From contig JAQWNG010000015.1 in the NCBI GenBank assembly GCA_029246385.1, positions 62,001-126,000 of the forward strand: a stretch of 64,000 nt of DNA. Reading direction: 5' to 3'. Source of the stretch: Halioglobus sp. (GTDB lineage Bacteria > Pseudomonadota > Gammaproteobacteria > Pseudomonadales > Halieaceae). The position numbers were made by a program, and so were the translations under genes. Below the pieces are notes generated by a model, which searched no databases, had not been told where the DNA came from, and worked only from the letters and a program-made list of their open reading frames with translations. Numbering within the stretch: the stretch's first letter is position 1; every line of letters begins with the position of its first letter. Positions 28,731 through 40,147 of the stretch are shown here, one piece after another.

Positions 28731-30041
28731 ATGACTCGTCACTATATTACCCGGGCCGTCCGCCGTGAAGCCGAAGCCGCTCGCAGCGGAATACGCCCCT
28801 GGCTTTTCTTCCTAGTAGCAGCACTCTTCTATTTTTACGAGTTCTTTGCGCGGGTCGCCCCCGGCGTGCTGAAAAAAGACATTATCGAGACCACGGGAGC
28901 GACAGAAGCCACATTTGGGCTATCCATGAGCATGTACTTCCTCGCCTACGCCCCCACACAGCTCATCGTTGGGCGGCTCTTGGACCGTTTTGGAACGCGC
29001 TTTGTCGTTGCCCCTGCTGCGATTTTCGTCGCACTGGGATGCCTTACCCTCGCCTCTTCCGACAGTATCCTGACAATGGGTATCGGACGCTTCCTGCAGG
29101 GATTGGGCAGCGCGGTAGCATACTTGGGCGTAATCTATCTGGCGATGGTTTGGTTTCCTCCGCAGCGCCACGGAATCATTCCAGGCTTGACGGTCGCCAT
29201 GGGCACTCTAGGCGCCTCAACGGCACAATACCCCCTCAGCCTCATGGCTGAATCCTTTGGCTGGCGTGCGCCGATATTGGCCTGTGCTATTGCAGGCTTC
29301 GGAATCGCAATCATGCTTTGGCTTTTACTACCGCGCCGTCCTTTATGGTTTATTGAATTAATGAGGGAAGACGGCTATAACCCGGATCTTCCTATCCCGA
29401 TTCTCACCACTATCATAAACGTTGCCAAGGACCGCCAACTCTGGCTGATTGCCCTGTCATCGGCAGGACTGTATCTCCCCATCTCTGTCATCGGCGATCT
29501 CTGGGGCGATGCGTTTTTACAAATTGAATCTGGACTCTCAATCAGAGGAGCGAGCCTCGCTACAACATGCGTCTTCATCGGATTTGCGGTTGGTGGCGCA
29601 GGCTTCGGCTACCTTGCAGACCGCCTTGGACGCAGAAAGATTCTCTATCTGGGCTGTGCCATTGCCTCGACAATAATTGCTTCACTGATCATGTTTGCCA
29701 GCATCCAACCCACATGGTTCACCGTCGTACTGCTGGGAATGCTTGGCTTCACCACCGGGGGTCAAGCACTATCCTTTGTAATGACGGCTGATACTGCTGC
29801 CCGACACAACCGCGGCATGAAACTGGCGTTTGTCAATTTCGTGGTAATGCTTTTGCCTGTGCTAGCACAACCGAGCGTCGGCTTTCTTGCCGACATTGGC
29901 GTCGCCAGACATGGGTTGCCTTCTGCCGTGCAAGAACTCAGGGGTTATGGCCTTGTCGTAGCATTGATGATCATCGGCACGGTCATTACATTCTTCGTGC
30001 GAGAAACCACACCCAAAGAAGAGAAAGTGTCTGCGGCATAG
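28731..30041 (+). CDS. MFS transporter
   Basis: 436-aa multi-TM ORF; LIVGRLLDRFGTRFV, GYLADRLGRRKILYLG. Confidence 0.9.
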   Translation: MTRHYITRAVRREAEAARSGIRPWLFFLVAALFYFYEFFARVAPGVLKKDIIETTGATEATFGLSMSMYFLAYAPTQLIVGRLLDRFGTRFVVAPAAIFVALGCLTLASSDSILTMGIGRFLQGLGSAVAYLGVIYLAMVWFPPQRHGIIPGLTVAMGTLGASTAQYPLSLMAESFGWRAPILACAIAGFGIAIMLWLLLPRRPLWFIELMREDGYNPDLPIPILTTIINVAKDRQLWLIALSSAGLYLPISVIGDLWGDAFLQIESGLSIRGASLATTCVFIGFAVGGAGFGYLADRLGRRKILYLGCAIASTIIASLIMFASIQPTWFTVVLLGMLGFTTGGQALSFVMTADTAARHNRGMKLAFVNFVVMLLPVLAQPSVGFLADIGVARHGLPSAVQELRGYGLVVALMIIGTVITFFVRETTPKEEKVSAA

Positions 30042-30331
30042 TCAGCGCTTATGCAACGCAGCTGACAACGATTGACGGTGCGTTTATAAAGCGATAATCG
30101 CAATCAGATACGGAAGCCGCCCCCCGGTCCGCTGGTCAACTCCAGTCGTGCAGACACCGGGATATCGTTTTACCGCGCGAACACTAATACTGCACTAGAA
30201 AACATAAACGGCCAAGGTGACATTACAGGCATAGCTATCTGGACTGTCGTTGTAGGCTTCTTTGTCTCCTGTACCGCGGCCATACGCTTAACACTATTGA
30301 AGAACGCGCGTATAGCACATGCACAAGAGCA

Positions 30332-30859
30332 CTAAAAATCCAGTCGCACGCCAACACCATACATCTCGGAATCCACCTCATTGTCAAACTGCAGATATTC
30401 GGCATAAATATCTATCGTGTCTAAAATGTCAAAAGCAAAACCGACGCCGCCAAAAGCATTCTCTCCATCAAAATTATCCTGAAGACCCGCCTGCTTCACA
30501 TCAACATCGCCAGATGCAATACCCACCTTGGCATAGATTTCAAACAGGGGACCAATAGGAAAATATACGACGCCTGCCAGCGTGACAGCGGAAGCATCGA
30601 CTTCAACGTTATTGCTGTCATAGCTGCCGAGATCATAGTAACCAAGCTCCGCGGACAACATCAAAAAATTCGTATCGATAAATTGAAAACCGACGAATGC
30701 TGCTGGCGTATAAGCATGATCGCCGAAATTGTCTAGGCTCGCGTCTGTTTTATATGCTCCCGCTCCAACATAGAACCCGTCCGCGGTCGCAACAGACGCG
30801 CACACGCCACTTATCACCAATAATATGATCTTCAATCCTGACGCCATTTTTTCATTCAT
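30332..30859 (-). CDS. Outer-membrane beta-barrel protein
   Basis: Signal peptide; alternating beta-strand pattern; C-terminal YAEYLQFDNEVDSEMYGVGVRLDF ends in aromatic residue. Confidence 0.75.
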   Translation of the reverse strand: MNEKMASGLKIILLVISGVCASVATADGFYVGAGAYKTDASLDNFGDHAYTPAAFVGFQFIDTNFLMLSAELGYYDLGSYDSNNVEVDASAVTLAGVVYFPIGPLFEIYAKVGIASGDVDVKQAGLQDNFDGENAFGGVGFAFDILDTIDIYAEYLQFDNEVDSEMYGVGVRLDF

Positions 30860-31027
30860 ACTTTTCCCCTCGTCCGGTTGTTTTGTTCATAAACTAGGCA
30901 TCAAGGAGACACCAGCTTTTACCTGAGGTCCCAGTATGTCAGGGTTGCTGTGCTCGGTAGTTCGTTGATTAGCCGCCTTATTACGCCGATATTAGACTTG
31001 CATCGCTGTTATTCGAGCTAGACAGTA

Positions 31028-31531
31028 TCATCTTGCACCCTTGCGCCAGTTGTATGGGTTGATCGGGTTCGGTGCCATCCACAAGCCGCGTTTTCGCTTC
31101 TTGGCTTCATCCTCGCCCGATTCATACTGATCACGATCCTGTGGGGACTGCTCTGACGCATAGTATCGATACCACCAAGCCATTCCGGCTAATAGCTGGG
31201 CATGGTTAACATCAAGCGTTTTACCGCAAGAGACGCAGTCACTTGGCTGCACCCAGACTTTTCCCAAAAGCCTACCATAACGGTCAATAGTGTCAGACAC
31301 GACAAAGACCTGCCTCCCTGCCAGCATAGAAGCGAGGTGTTCTCTGGAGCTATTGCCGTAGGGTTGGTCTCGTTCAGGCGCATCTATGCCTGTCAATCGC
31401 ACCTTGTATTGCGTGTTACTACTATCAAGAACTTTAATTGTATCCCCATCGGTAACCGAGACGACTTTTCCCGTGATGTCGCCGAACGCAATAATGGGTA
31501 CAACTAATAACGTTAGTATCAATTTCTGCAT
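31028..31531 (-). CDS. Thermonuclease/SNase family protein
   Basis: GKVVSVTDGDTIKVLDSSNTQYKVRLTGIDAPERDQPYGNSSREHLASML, DRYGRLLGKVW. Confidence 0.93.
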   Translation of the reverse strand: MQKLILTLLVVPIIAFGDITGKVVSVTDGDTIKVLDSSNTQYKVRLTGIDAPERDQPYGNSSREHLASMLAGRQVFVVSDTIDRYGRLLGKVWVQPSDCVSCGKTLDVNHAQLLAGMAWWYRYYASEQSPQDRDQYESGEDEAKKRKRGLWMAPNPINPYNWRKGAR

Positions 31532-31540
31532 AGATCGATA

Positions 31541-32971
31541 CTAGCTAAGATCGCTTTCTGCGTACTGGTAATAATTAGCGACGGCCAATCCTGCCGCGAC
31601 ACTGGTGAAGGGGTCATGCTCAACAACCTTACCCCTAAACTGATTATCGAGGATCTCTTTTACTGCTGGAATGAGTGAGGAACCCCCTGTTCGAAGAACG
31701 AGACCTATATCATTAGGTCGACAATTGGCCTTTTTAAGAATTTCTGCGATCCCCTGTTCAAACTCAAACAGCAAATCACTAATCATCGTTTCAAATTCCC
31801 AACGCTCAATCACAACCTGAATGTCTATCTCTGGGATATCCAACAAGGCCGACTCCTCTAGCGAGAGTTGCGCTTTAAACTCCTTTATGGCTTCAAAGAC
31901 CTGATAGCTATAATTTTGCTGAATGAGCTCATAGAGGCGTCTAAATTTTTCAGCACCTGGGTCAGACGCCTGCATACGCTCCGTCACAGCAGAGGTATAT
32001 TTATTTTGATTCAGCATATAGCTAATCGGCCAATTGATTAGCATCTCTTCATAGTCCCCGAAAGGAAACAGAGTATCGACTTCCGAGCCATCTACCATTC
32101 GACTCCAACGCTCACCTTTCCCCAGCAGAGGGAAAACGAGCTCTCTAAAAATTGTCTGATCGATTCTGTCACCGCCCAACGCGATTCCATGTGTAGCCTG
32201 TACTTGGAAAGTCGAGCTATCGCGTCGCAGCACGCTGAAGTCTAGCGTACCGCCGCCAAAATCAACCGTTAGCACTAATTCATCGCTACTCTGTGGATAA
32301 TTGTGCAGAAAGCTGATCGCTGCCGCGGTGGGCTCAGGGCAGAAAGACTGGTCAGAAATACCTGCGTGATCATAGGCTTCACTGAGGCGCTCTAACGCAA
32401 CGCTGTTACGCTCACTTTCTCTACCCTCAAAATTAACTGGGTGCCCCAAGCAAGCATACTTAACCTTACCACCGACAGTACTCTCTATAGACTTTCGAAT
32501 CCCCACTAAAATTGGAACTACCAGCGCAACCAACCTAAAGGTTTTTTCAAAAACGGCTATGCGGTCAGCATTTCTGTTGCCCAAAAGCCGCTTTGTACCG
32601 CGAAACAGTCTCCCTGGTAACGTCGAATCATCGAATGCCTGGCCATAGACCTTGACGGTATCTCCCTCTCCATCACCGCCCATCGCACTTTCGCCACCGC
32701 CAGTTCCGGACCGAGCTTCACCAAAAACTTCGAGGCTAAGTTCAACTTTTCGACCCCTGTTACCGCTGATGTAATCTTCTATAGCACACTGCCCGGTAGA
32801 GCTTTGAAAAGCCCTATCGATATAGTTGGCTGATGGCATAACACTGTCCGGCGTGGCAAGTTTTATTAGCGTTATCCTCTCGCCATCAAACACAGCAGCC
32901 GCACTATTACTGGTACCGAAATCAATTCCAATACCCAATTTCGAAGGTTGCTGAGTCGTAAATCGCATCAA
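31541..32971 (-). CDS. Hsp70 family protein (YegD-like)
   Basis: LGIGIDFGTSNSAAAVFDGE, CPEPTAAAISFLHNY, LTVDFGGGTLDFSVLRRD, LVLRTGGSSLIPAVKEIL. Confidence 0.9.
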   Translation of the reverse strand: MMRFTTQQPSKLGIGIDFGTSNSAAAVFDGERITLIKLATPDSVMPSANYIDRAFQSSTGQCAIEDYISGNRGRKVELSLEVFGEARSGTGGGESAMGGDGEGDTVKVYGQAFDDSTLPGRLFRGTKRLLGNRNADRIAVFEKTFRLVALVVPILVGIRKSIESTVGGKVKYACLGHPVNFEGRESERNSVALERLSEAYDHAGISDQSFCPEPTAAAISFLHNYPQSSDELVLTVDFGGGTLDFSVLRRDSSTFQVQATHGIALGGDRIDQTIFRELVFPLLGKGERWSRMVDGSEVDTLFPFGDYEEMLINWPISYMLNQNKYTSAVTERMQASDPGAEKFRRLYELIQQNYSYQVFEAIKEFKAQLSLEESALLDIPEIDIQVVIERWEFETMISDLLFEFEQGIAEILKKANCRPNDIGLVLRTGGSSLIPAVKEILDNQFRGKVVEHDPFTSVAAGLAVANYYQYAESDLS

Positions 32972-33142
32972 GAGTTCGCAGAAAAATAAAAAGGATAATT
33001 AATTGGCGCCCAGTATAGGGATTTTTACCGCAAGGTCTCTCATTAAATCGTAACAATACGAAATTAATTTATGCGAGAGTAAATTCTTGCAAGCTCTGGC
33101 CGCGAACTTGTCGTCGGAACGCAGTCAATTTAGTATCGTGCC

Positions 33143-34258
33143 ATGATTAACAATGATGACAGTCCAATTCGTAAAATAATCCATGTGGATATGGATGCCT
33201 TTTTTGCCAGTGTGGAGCAAAGAGACAACCCGGCTTTACGCGATCAGCCTGTTGCGGTAGGTGGATCTGCGGAGCGAGGGGTCGTTGCTGCAGCAAGCTA
33301 TGAGGCGCGCCAATTCGGTGTACGCTCGGCAATGCCGTCAGTGACTGCGGCACGGCGATGTCCCTCTCTGATTTTTGTATCGCCACGTTTTGAGGTCTAT
33401 CGAGCTGTGTCACAGCAAATTAGAGAAATATTTAGTCGTTACAGTGATCTTCTCGAACCACTATCGCTGGATGAGGCCTATCTAGACGTCACTGAAGATA
33501 AATCTCAAGTGGGTAGTGCAATTCGTACCGCGGAAAAAATAAGGTCTGCGATCCTTGAAGAGACTGGGCTGACGGCTAGTGCCGGAGTGAGCTACAACAA
33601 ATTCTTAGCCAAGATTGCCTCCGACCAGAATAAACCCGATGGAATTTTTGTAATACGGCCTCACGAGGGCGCAGCATTTGTCACGTCTCTGCCAGTGCGT
33701 CGTTTTTATGGTGTAGGGCCGAAAACTGCTGAGCGTATGGATCGCCTGGGCATACATAGAGGCGCTGACCTCCGCGCCAAGACTATGAATTTTATGATAG
33801 AACACTTTGGGAAGTCGGCAGGTTACCTATATTATGCTGCTCGAGGAATAGACCAAAGACTGGTGCGATCTGACCGCATCCGTAAATCTGTGGGTCGCGA
33901 GCGAACGTTCGGTGAAAACCTCTCGACGGACACGGCGCTAGGCGCCGCGCTTGAGGATATCATCGAAAGTGTTTGGGATAGAATCGAGCACAATAAGGTT
34001 TCGGGGCGCACAATCACACTCAAAGTAAAATATGCCGATTTTCGTCAAATCACGCGCAGCAGATCTTGTGAACAATGCCTCACAAATAAGAGCCAGTTTG
34101 GCGCCACTGCGCGAGCCTTACTCGCACAGCTTTTACCTGTTTCTATGGATGTACGACTGATGGGCCTGACGCTATCCAGCCTATCTGCTGTCGAGCCATC
34201 GCGGGCAAGCCGTATGGTCAACTACAGTGTCAATTCACAGCGAAACTTCGATTTCTAA
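33143..34258 (+). CDS. dinB: DNA polymerase IV (Y-family)
   Basis: KIIHVDMDAFFASVEQRDNPALRDQPVAVGG, SLDEAYLDVTE, GVSYNKFLAKIASDQNKPDG. Confidence 0.96.
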   Translation: MINNDDSPIRKIIHVDMDAFFASVEQRDNPALRDQPVAVGGSAERGVVAAASYEARQFGVRSAMPSVTAARRCPSLIFVSPRFEVYRAVSQQIREIFSRYSDLLEPLSLDEAYLDVTEDKSQVGSAIRTAEKIRSAILEETGLTASAGVSYNKFLAKIASDQNKPDGIFVIRPHEGAAFVTSLPVRRFYGVGPKTAERMDRLGIHRGADLRAKTMNFMIEHFGKSAGYLYYAARGIDQRLVRSDRIRKSVGRERTFGENLSTDTALGAALEDIIESVWDRIEHNKVSGRTITLKVKYADFRQITRSRSCEQCLTNKSQFGATARALLAQLLPVSMDVRLMGLTLSSLSAVEPSRASRMVNYSVNSQRNFDF

Positions 34259-34412
34259 TTATTATTAACGCTCAAGACGTTCGTCAACTCTCTGCCGCCC
34301 ACTAATTTGCCCTAATGTTGTTTCGCGGGTCTAGTTATTCGACACCCCAAAAAGGCTCATGTAACCTCTGATTGTCATTTCCAGCAGCCCATACGCTTAA
34401 AGGGATCAAATC

Positions 34413-35093
34413 ATGCACAAAATATTGACGCTCATGGCGAGCATTTACCTTACAACGATCACGGCCGCGTGCAGCACAACATCAGATTTCACTGACCAAC
34501 CAATGCCAAAATCTGGTTTTTTGCCTAATTACTCCCTCCTCGTATCGGAACCGACCGACAATGCTGACGCGCGCAAGTGGCGTTACCGCAAGCCGGGCGT
34601 GAGTTCAGAGCAATACACCTCGGTCATTTTAGATCCAATTTCACTGGCTCAGGACATAAATCAGGAGGAGCCTCAGGAGACTATCGAAAAAACTCGAGAA
34701 GCGCTGCAATCGGCGATGTTGAAAGCGGTGCAAGGCAGAGATAAGGTTAAGGTTGTCACTCAGCCTGGACCTGGCGTCGCGCGAATGGAAGTTCGTATTA
34801 CTGGCGCCCAAAGTTCAGCGGACGGCCTTGAACCATGGAACTTCACACCAGTTGGCTTGGCGGTTAATGCGGCGGCGTACGCAGGCGGTGTAAATGCAAA
34901 GACGCCTGTCTTGGTAGTGGAAAGTAAAATTACTGACAGTCAGACCAATGAACTCATTGGTGAGGGTTTAATAACGGTCGAGGGCGAGTCTTTCAGAACA
35001 GAGTCTGGTTCACTAGATTCATTTATCGCATTAGCCCAAAAAATTGTTGTTGTCGCTATGGCAGCCTCGGCCGACCCAACACCTACGAACTAA
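34413..35093 (+). CDS. DUF3313-like lipoprotein
   Basis: Lipobox TAACSTT; FLPNYSLLVSEPTDNADARKWRYRKPGVSSEQYTSVILDPI. Confidence 0.7.
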   Translation: MHKILTLMASIYLTTITAACSTTSDFTDQPMPKSGFLPNYSLLVSEPTDNADARKWRYRKPGVSSEQYTSVILDPISLAQDINQEEPQETIEKTREALQSAMLKAVQGRDKVKVVTQPGPGVARMEVRITGAQSSADGLEPWNFTPVGLAVNAAAYAGGVNAKTPVLVVESKITDSQTNELIGEGLITVEGESFRTESGSLDSFIALAQKIVVVAMAASADPTPTN

Positions 35094-35382
35094 TTTTATC
35101 GCCAACAGACACTCTTTTATCGAACCTCAGATCAGTAGGTGATGAGAGCAAAATAGATATCGGCTTCTCCACTATTTAGGTTCCGTCTAAAGATTGCCTG
35201 GCTTTACTGTATACAAAATCAATCACGAAAGACCGCAGAAGCGCATTGACTAATAAGCCCAACAGTAAATGAAACAGCCAACTCTGAAAACTCACTGCTG
35301 TAATAACGTTATAGTCACTCCGCAGTTACGAAATTTAACGTTGCAATAATCTGACACGAATGTATAAAGAGGTTTGTTAATT

Positions 35383-36519
35383 ATGAATAATCAGAAAATG
35401 AGGATGGGGATTATTGTGAAAAAATTTCTAGGTAGCATCGTAGCATTGTCCATTACTTTTGCGCCGTTAGCAGATGCCTGCACAGCGATTAACCTGAAAG
35501 CAAAAGACGGCACAGTTATCGCTGGTCGCACAATGGAATGGGCGCTTGATATGGAATGGACGCTAATATCCCAACCTCAAGGTAGCCCTGTATTAGTGAG
35601 CGCCCCAGATTTTCTCGACTTACCATCAAAAACACTGTCTAGCAAATATGCGTTTATAGGTGTCTATCCAGCGGTTATAACTGGATCTCCAGCGATTCTT
35701 GAGGGGCAAAATGAAACTGGATTAGGCCTCAGTGGAAATTTTCTACCCGGCTTTACTGAATTTCAGACAGTAACTGCTCAAGACGACGAGTATGTCTCAA
35801 TTATAAACTTTGGAAGCTTGGTCCTTGGCATGTTTAGCACTGTACAAGACCTAAGAACAGCGCTGCCAAACTATAAAGTTTGGTACAATCCCAGTGAAGT
35901 AAGGGGCTCACCAACACCACCATTGTTACATTTTGTTTTAACCGATCGCAGCGGTGACAGCATCATTGTAGAGTTTGTTGAAGGCCAAATGGTCATCCAC
36001 GACAACGTCACAAATGTGCTGACAAATGCTCCAACGTATGATTGGCATATTAATAATGTTCGCAACTATCTGTCGCTGACAGATACGGCGACAAGTTCTG
36101 TCGTTGTAGATAAGACCAATGTCACGGAAATTGGTCAGGGCGGAGGATTAATTGGGCTACCGGGAGATTACACCCCACCGAGTCGTTTTGTGCGAGCAAC
36201 CTACCTAAACCACTTCGCCTATCAGCCTAATGGAAGCGGCGATGCCGTGCAATTGATGGCACATTTACTAAACAACGTAGATATACCAAAGGGAGTCGCT
36301 AGAACTAACGTTGGCAAGAAGGTTGCCTCTGATTATACGCAGTGGGTTAACCTAAAGGATCTTCAGAATAATCGCATGAAGATAGCAAGCTACTCCAGCC
36401 GCACTAATTTCATTGAAATAGATTTGAACCGCATATTTGAATCAGAAAAATCAATACGTTGGGCAGTAGACGAATTACCATACCCCAAAAATGATCTTAC
36501 GTCGCAGCTATTAAAATAA
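35383..36519 (+). CDS. Linear amide C-N hydrolase (choloylglycine hydrolase/penicillin acylase family), exported
   Basis: Signal peptide then catalytic Cys: ADACTAINLKAKDGTVIAGRTMEWALD; NETGLGLSGNFLPG. Confidence 0.9.
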   Translation: MNNQKMRMGIIVKKFLGSIVALSITFAPLADACTAINLKAKDGTVIAGRTMEWALDMEWTLISQPQGSPVLVSAPDFLDLPSKTLSSKYAFIGVYPAVITGSPAILEGQNETGLGLSGNFLPGFTEFQTVTAQDDEYVSIINFGSLVLGMFSTVQDLRTALPNYKVWYNPSEVRGSPTPPLLHFVLTDRSGDSIIVEFVEGQMVIHDNVTNVLTNAPTYDWHINNVRNYLSLTDTATSSVVVDKTNVTEIGQGGGLIGLPGDYTPPSRFVRATYLNHFAYQPNGSGDAVQLMAHLLNNVDIPKGVARTNVGKKVASDYTQWVNLKDLQNNRMKIASYSSRTNFIEIDLNRIFESEKSIRWAVDELPYPKNDLTSQLLK

Positions 36520-36663
36520 AATTTTCTAGCTTCGGCACAGGTTAGACGATGACAACCTTAAAAAATTGGGCAGTGCAGCGAAGAACCGCTGACACTGCTC
36601 ACCACTATCGAGCCGCAAAGGGATCAACATTATCGCTGACCTATTTGTAATCGGCATCCTAAC

Positions 36664-37482
36664 TTACGCTGGCTGAGTCCTTTCTCGCTCCAAAAACGCT
36701 CGCGCGCTTGATACAAAATTGTTGGCAGATGCTTTATGCACAAAAAAGAAATTGTTTAAGTAATAATAAAGATCGCTGGCATTCAGGTTTCTCACGTCTT
36801 GGTCTCGGTCATTATCAAATCGAGCGACGTCGAACAGTTCAAACGCCGAGGGATTTAAGTAGTAACCTTCATACCCCAAGGATGCAAACCTAGCAAAAAT
36901 TTCTGTGATAGGGAATTTATGGTGCCGTGACTCAATCTCAATAAGTATCAGGGGTTTAAATCGAGCAATGGTCTCGACTCCACCGTTGATAACTTCTAAC
37001 TCATGCCCTTCAACGTCGATCTTTATTAAATCTAACGATACAAGGTTGGCTACCTTTGCAAAAGAATCCAAGGACAGCAACTGCACCGCAACCTCTTCAC
37101 TCCCTGTTTGATTTGATTCAGTATGCGAATTAAAGGTCGCCCGCGCATCTACTCGCGCCCCCTCGATTAAGGGAACTCGAATGTTGCGTATTTCCTCTTT
37201 GTCTGACAGAGCTAAGTCGAACACATGCGCATTGGCGAAACGTTTTTTCAAAACTCGGTGCAAATGTGGAAGAGGCTCGAAAATATACAAATTTTCAGAC
37301 CCAACTATGTCCTCCATAATTGTACTGTAGATGCCAGCATTAGCACCGATATCGAGCATCACTGAAGACTGCGCAATAACGGATCTGAGCAATTTAGCCT
37401 CAACATCAAACGGGTATTCCGCTGTAACCGGCAAACTACTCGCTCGCTCCCGAATTATCGCCTTCTCTGTCTCATTCACCAT
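36664..37482 (-). CDS. FkbM family methyltransferase
   Basis: VMLDIGANAGIYSTIMEDIVGSENLYIFEPLPHLHRVLKKR, LDLIKIDVEGHELEVINGG. Confidence 0.9.
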   Translation of the reverse strand: MVNETEKAIIRERASSLPVTAEYPFDVEAKLLRSVIAQSSVMLDIGANAGIYSTIMEDIVGSENLYIFEPLPHLHRVLKKRFANAHVFDLALSDKEEIRNIRVPLIEGARVDARATFNSHTESNQTGSEEVAVQLLSLDSFAKVANLVSLDLIKIDVEGHELEVINGGVETIARFKPLILIEIESRHHKFPITEIFARFASLGYEGYYLNPSAFELFDVARFDNDRDQDVRNLNASDLYYYLNNFFFVHKASANNFVSSARAFLERERTQPA

Positions 37483-37618
37483 CAAACTAAGACATACCCA
37501 CAATAATTTCTGAGTTCCAAGCTACCTCTATGCATTCCCATCAACAATAACCCTTGTATGGTCTGGGCCCGATGAAGCCAGCAGGCTTTCGAGCATGGCG
37601 TTATATGTCATACCTGCC

Positions 37619-39016
37619 CTAATGATGGAAGCCAGATGCATCAGACGAGTCCAGTTGTGACTGGACCGGGTGCTTATCGAAATGTTCGAGCGCACGTCGC
37701 ATATCGTCTAGAAGCAGCGCGCCAAGATCTCTGCTAACGCCGTGGCGCACGAGAATGCGCTGAATGACTTGATCTTGGCTGTTTGCAGGTAGAGTATAAG
37801 CCGGAACTTGCCAGCCTCGCGCGCGCAAGCGATCTGCAAGGTCATAAAGATTGAAACCCGGATTTACACCGTCCTTTATTCTCCAGCAGAGCGCGGGAAT
37901 ACCCTTTCCCATATCACCATTGTAGATCATATCAAACGGACCCAATTTCTCGATTTCGGAGGCAAGATGAACGGCAGTTTCATAGCAGTTGGTGTGGATT
38001 CTACGGTAGCCTTCTTTACCCAGACGCAGAAGGTTGTAGTACTGACACGCGACCTGTCCACCCGGCCGGGAAAAATTAAGGGCGATATCACGCATATTAC
38101 CGCCCAGATAATTCACCCAAAAAATCAAGTCTTCGGGAAGATCTGATGCTTCACGCCAAATAATCCAGCCGACTCCAAGCGGAGCCAGTCCAAACTTGTG
38201 CCCAGACGCGTTGATCGACTTTACCCTGGGAATTCGAAAATCCCACACCAGATCTGGTGCACAGAAGGGCGCGAGAAACGCGCCACTGGCGCCATCAACA
38301 TGAATCGGTATATCAAGCCCCGTGTCCGCCTCGAGTTTATCAAGCGCCAACGCAACTGCCTGCACCGGCTCGTACTGACAGGTAAAAGTGACGCCGAGAG
38401 TAGGCACTACGCCAATGGTGTTCTCGTCACAGCGACTTAACACCTCTTCCGGCGTCATAATCAGTCGATCATGCTCCACTGGTATTTCGCGCAACTCGAT
38501 ATCCCAGTAACGCGCAAATTTATGCCAGCAAACCTGCACCGGGCCTGTGACCAAATTAGGCTTATCGATTGGCAGACCCGCAGCTTTACGTTTGGCTTCC
38601 CAACGACGCTTCATCGCCATGCCACCCAGCATTGCAGCCTCACTGGAACCAGAAGTGGAGCAGCCGGCGGTATTGGCATGCTGCGGTGAGTTCCAAAGAT
38701 CACCCAGCATACTCACGCAGCGTGATTCAATCTCAGCAATCTGAGGGTACTCATCTTTGTCAACGATATTCTTGTCGATACAGTCATTCATCAGTTGGTG
38801 AACTTCGGGCTCGGTCCAAGTCTGGCAAAAGGTTGCGAGGTTCTGTCGCGAGTTGCCATCGAGCATCAATTCATCATTAACTAAGGCATAGATAAGGCGG
38901 GGGTCGTGCTCCTCTTGCGGCATTTGATATTTCGGTAAACTAACGGAAACATCAGACGAACCGTAAATATCATCATCAATCTTATCTCGAATAGAGTCTT
39001 TGTCATGTAATGCCAT
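37619..39016 (-). CDS. gadB: Glutamate decarboxylase
   Basis: [60 protein letters not shown] (PLP lysine). Confidence 0.94.
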   Translation of the reverse strand: MALHDKDSIRDKIDDDIYGSSDVSVSLPKYQMPQEEHDPRLIYALVNDELMLDGNSRQNLATFCQTWTEPEVHQLMNDCIDKNIVDKDEYPQIAEIESRCVSMLGDLWNSPQHANTAGCSTSGSSEAAMLGGMAMKRRWEAKRKAAGLPIDKPNLVTGPVQVCWHKFARYWDIELREIPVEHDRLIMTPEEVLSRCDENTIGVVPTLGVTFTCQYEPVQAVALALDKLEADTGLDIPIHVDGASGAFLAPFCAPDLVWDFRIPRVKSINASGHKFGLAPLGVGWIIWREASDLPEDLIFWVNYLGGNMRDIALNFSRPGGQVACQYYNLLRLGKEGYRRIHTNCYETAVHLASEIEKLGPFDMIYNGDMGKGIPALCWRIKDGVNPGFNLYDLADRLRARGWQVPAYTLPANSQDQVIQRILVRHGVSRDLGALLLDDMRRALEHFDKHPVQSQLDSSDASGFHH

Positions 39017-39371
39017 AAATACCTCTGAGTTATACGCTTAGTTTTTAAACCACTTCTTGTTGAAAGAAGAACAATGCTACCCTTCTAAAGTTTGATACGA
39101 GGTTAAATAGACGCATCAAATAGCTTTGCATCTGAGACTCAATGAAACTGTTGGTTACATTTTCGACAGTAGTACATGATAAGCCATCTTGCTCTCACAG
39201 TGTACGTTGTCAGATCATTTTGAACCACCAACCGTGCCGTTTTATTTTCGTCTGTCCAGCTCGGCGCTATCGCCGCACATCGCGTGAACTAAGGTGCTTA
39301 GGTTATGCTAGATCAATAAGCGGGTTAATCCTATAGTTGATAGTGCGATTTTGAAAAGTGCCCATCGCCCC

Positions 39372-39695
39372 CTAAACAGCAGAGTATGTCCTCTCACTTT
39401 TCACAGAACCGTAGGGCACAAGCTTGTGCATCATCTTTATGTCACCAAGTACACCCACTTGGCTGATCATTGCATTGAAAGCATCACTGCTGCAATGCTC
39501 TCGGTAGGCCTCTTCGGAAGTGTAGAGATCGTAAAACCAGAACTCGTCTGGATCATCCTCTGCCTGATGAAACACGTACACTGGCACTCCGCTCTCTATC
39601 GCAGTTTGCTCCATCATAGTTTGAGTCAATCTCGCCAGAGCGACACGCTGACCCGCTTTAGCCCGAATATTGGTTATAAAAGCAAACATAATCAA
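39372..39695 (-). CDS. Antibiotic biosynthesis monooxygenase (ABM) domain protein
   Basis: VPVYVFHQAEDDPDEFWFYDLYTSEEAYREHCSSDAF. Confidence 0.85.
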   Translation of the reverse strand: MIMFAFITNIRAKAGQRVALARLTQTMMEQTAIESGVPVYVFHQAEDDPDEFWFYDLYTSEEAYREHCSSDAFNAMISQVGVLGDIKMMHKLVPYGSVKSERTYSAV

Positions 39696-40147
39696 TCCTT
39701 GTAGTTGTTTTTTACCACCTTAAAATTTTCACCTAGCGTGTCGTGCACCTCAAACATTCGTTCATAGCCTGTATGGGTAATACGCCATTGGCCGCGCTCT
39801 TTCTGATAACGATCGTGATAAATACCGTTGCCGCTAATTTGCAGCTTATACTTTAACGCGTAGACGATATCATGCAGGTACCAGATACCTTCAGCGGTGT
39901 CCTCACCGGTGAGCGTTATTTCCGGGTGATGAGCCGTGTGCATGGACAAAAACTGGCGACCACTCATCGACCGCGATAGAAAACTGATGATCTCATCGCG
40001 ACTGTCAAAACTATTGTCACCATCGCTGTAGCTGGCGGTGGCATCGGGCACAAAAATCTCTGCCATCTCCGACCAGGCATTAGTGTCAAGGAACCGAAAA
40101 TACTTTCCCTTAAGTTGTTTTATTAACTCGATGTCTTTTAGATTCAC
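39692..40147 (-). CDS. SnoaL/NTF2-like family protein
   Basis: LKGKYFRFLDTNAWSEMAEIFVPDATASYSDG...WRITHTGYERMFEV; 4-nt overlap with the ABM gene. Confidence 0.88.
   Translation of the reverse strand: MNLKDIELIKQLKGKYFRFLDTNAWSEMAEIFVPDATASYSDGDNSFDSRDEIISFLSRSMSGRQFLSMHTAHHPEITLTGEDTAEGIWYLHDIVYALKYKLQISGNGIYHDRYQKERGQWRITHTGYERMFEVHDTLGENFKVVKNNYKD

Noticed and set aside
30100-30334. Open frame without a start codon (...GDITGIAIWTVVVGFFVSCTAAIRLTLLKNARIAHAQEH*)
   Set aside because: One TM-like stretch but no ATG/GTG/TTG start before it; could be a gene remnant but there is no homology evidence by eye.
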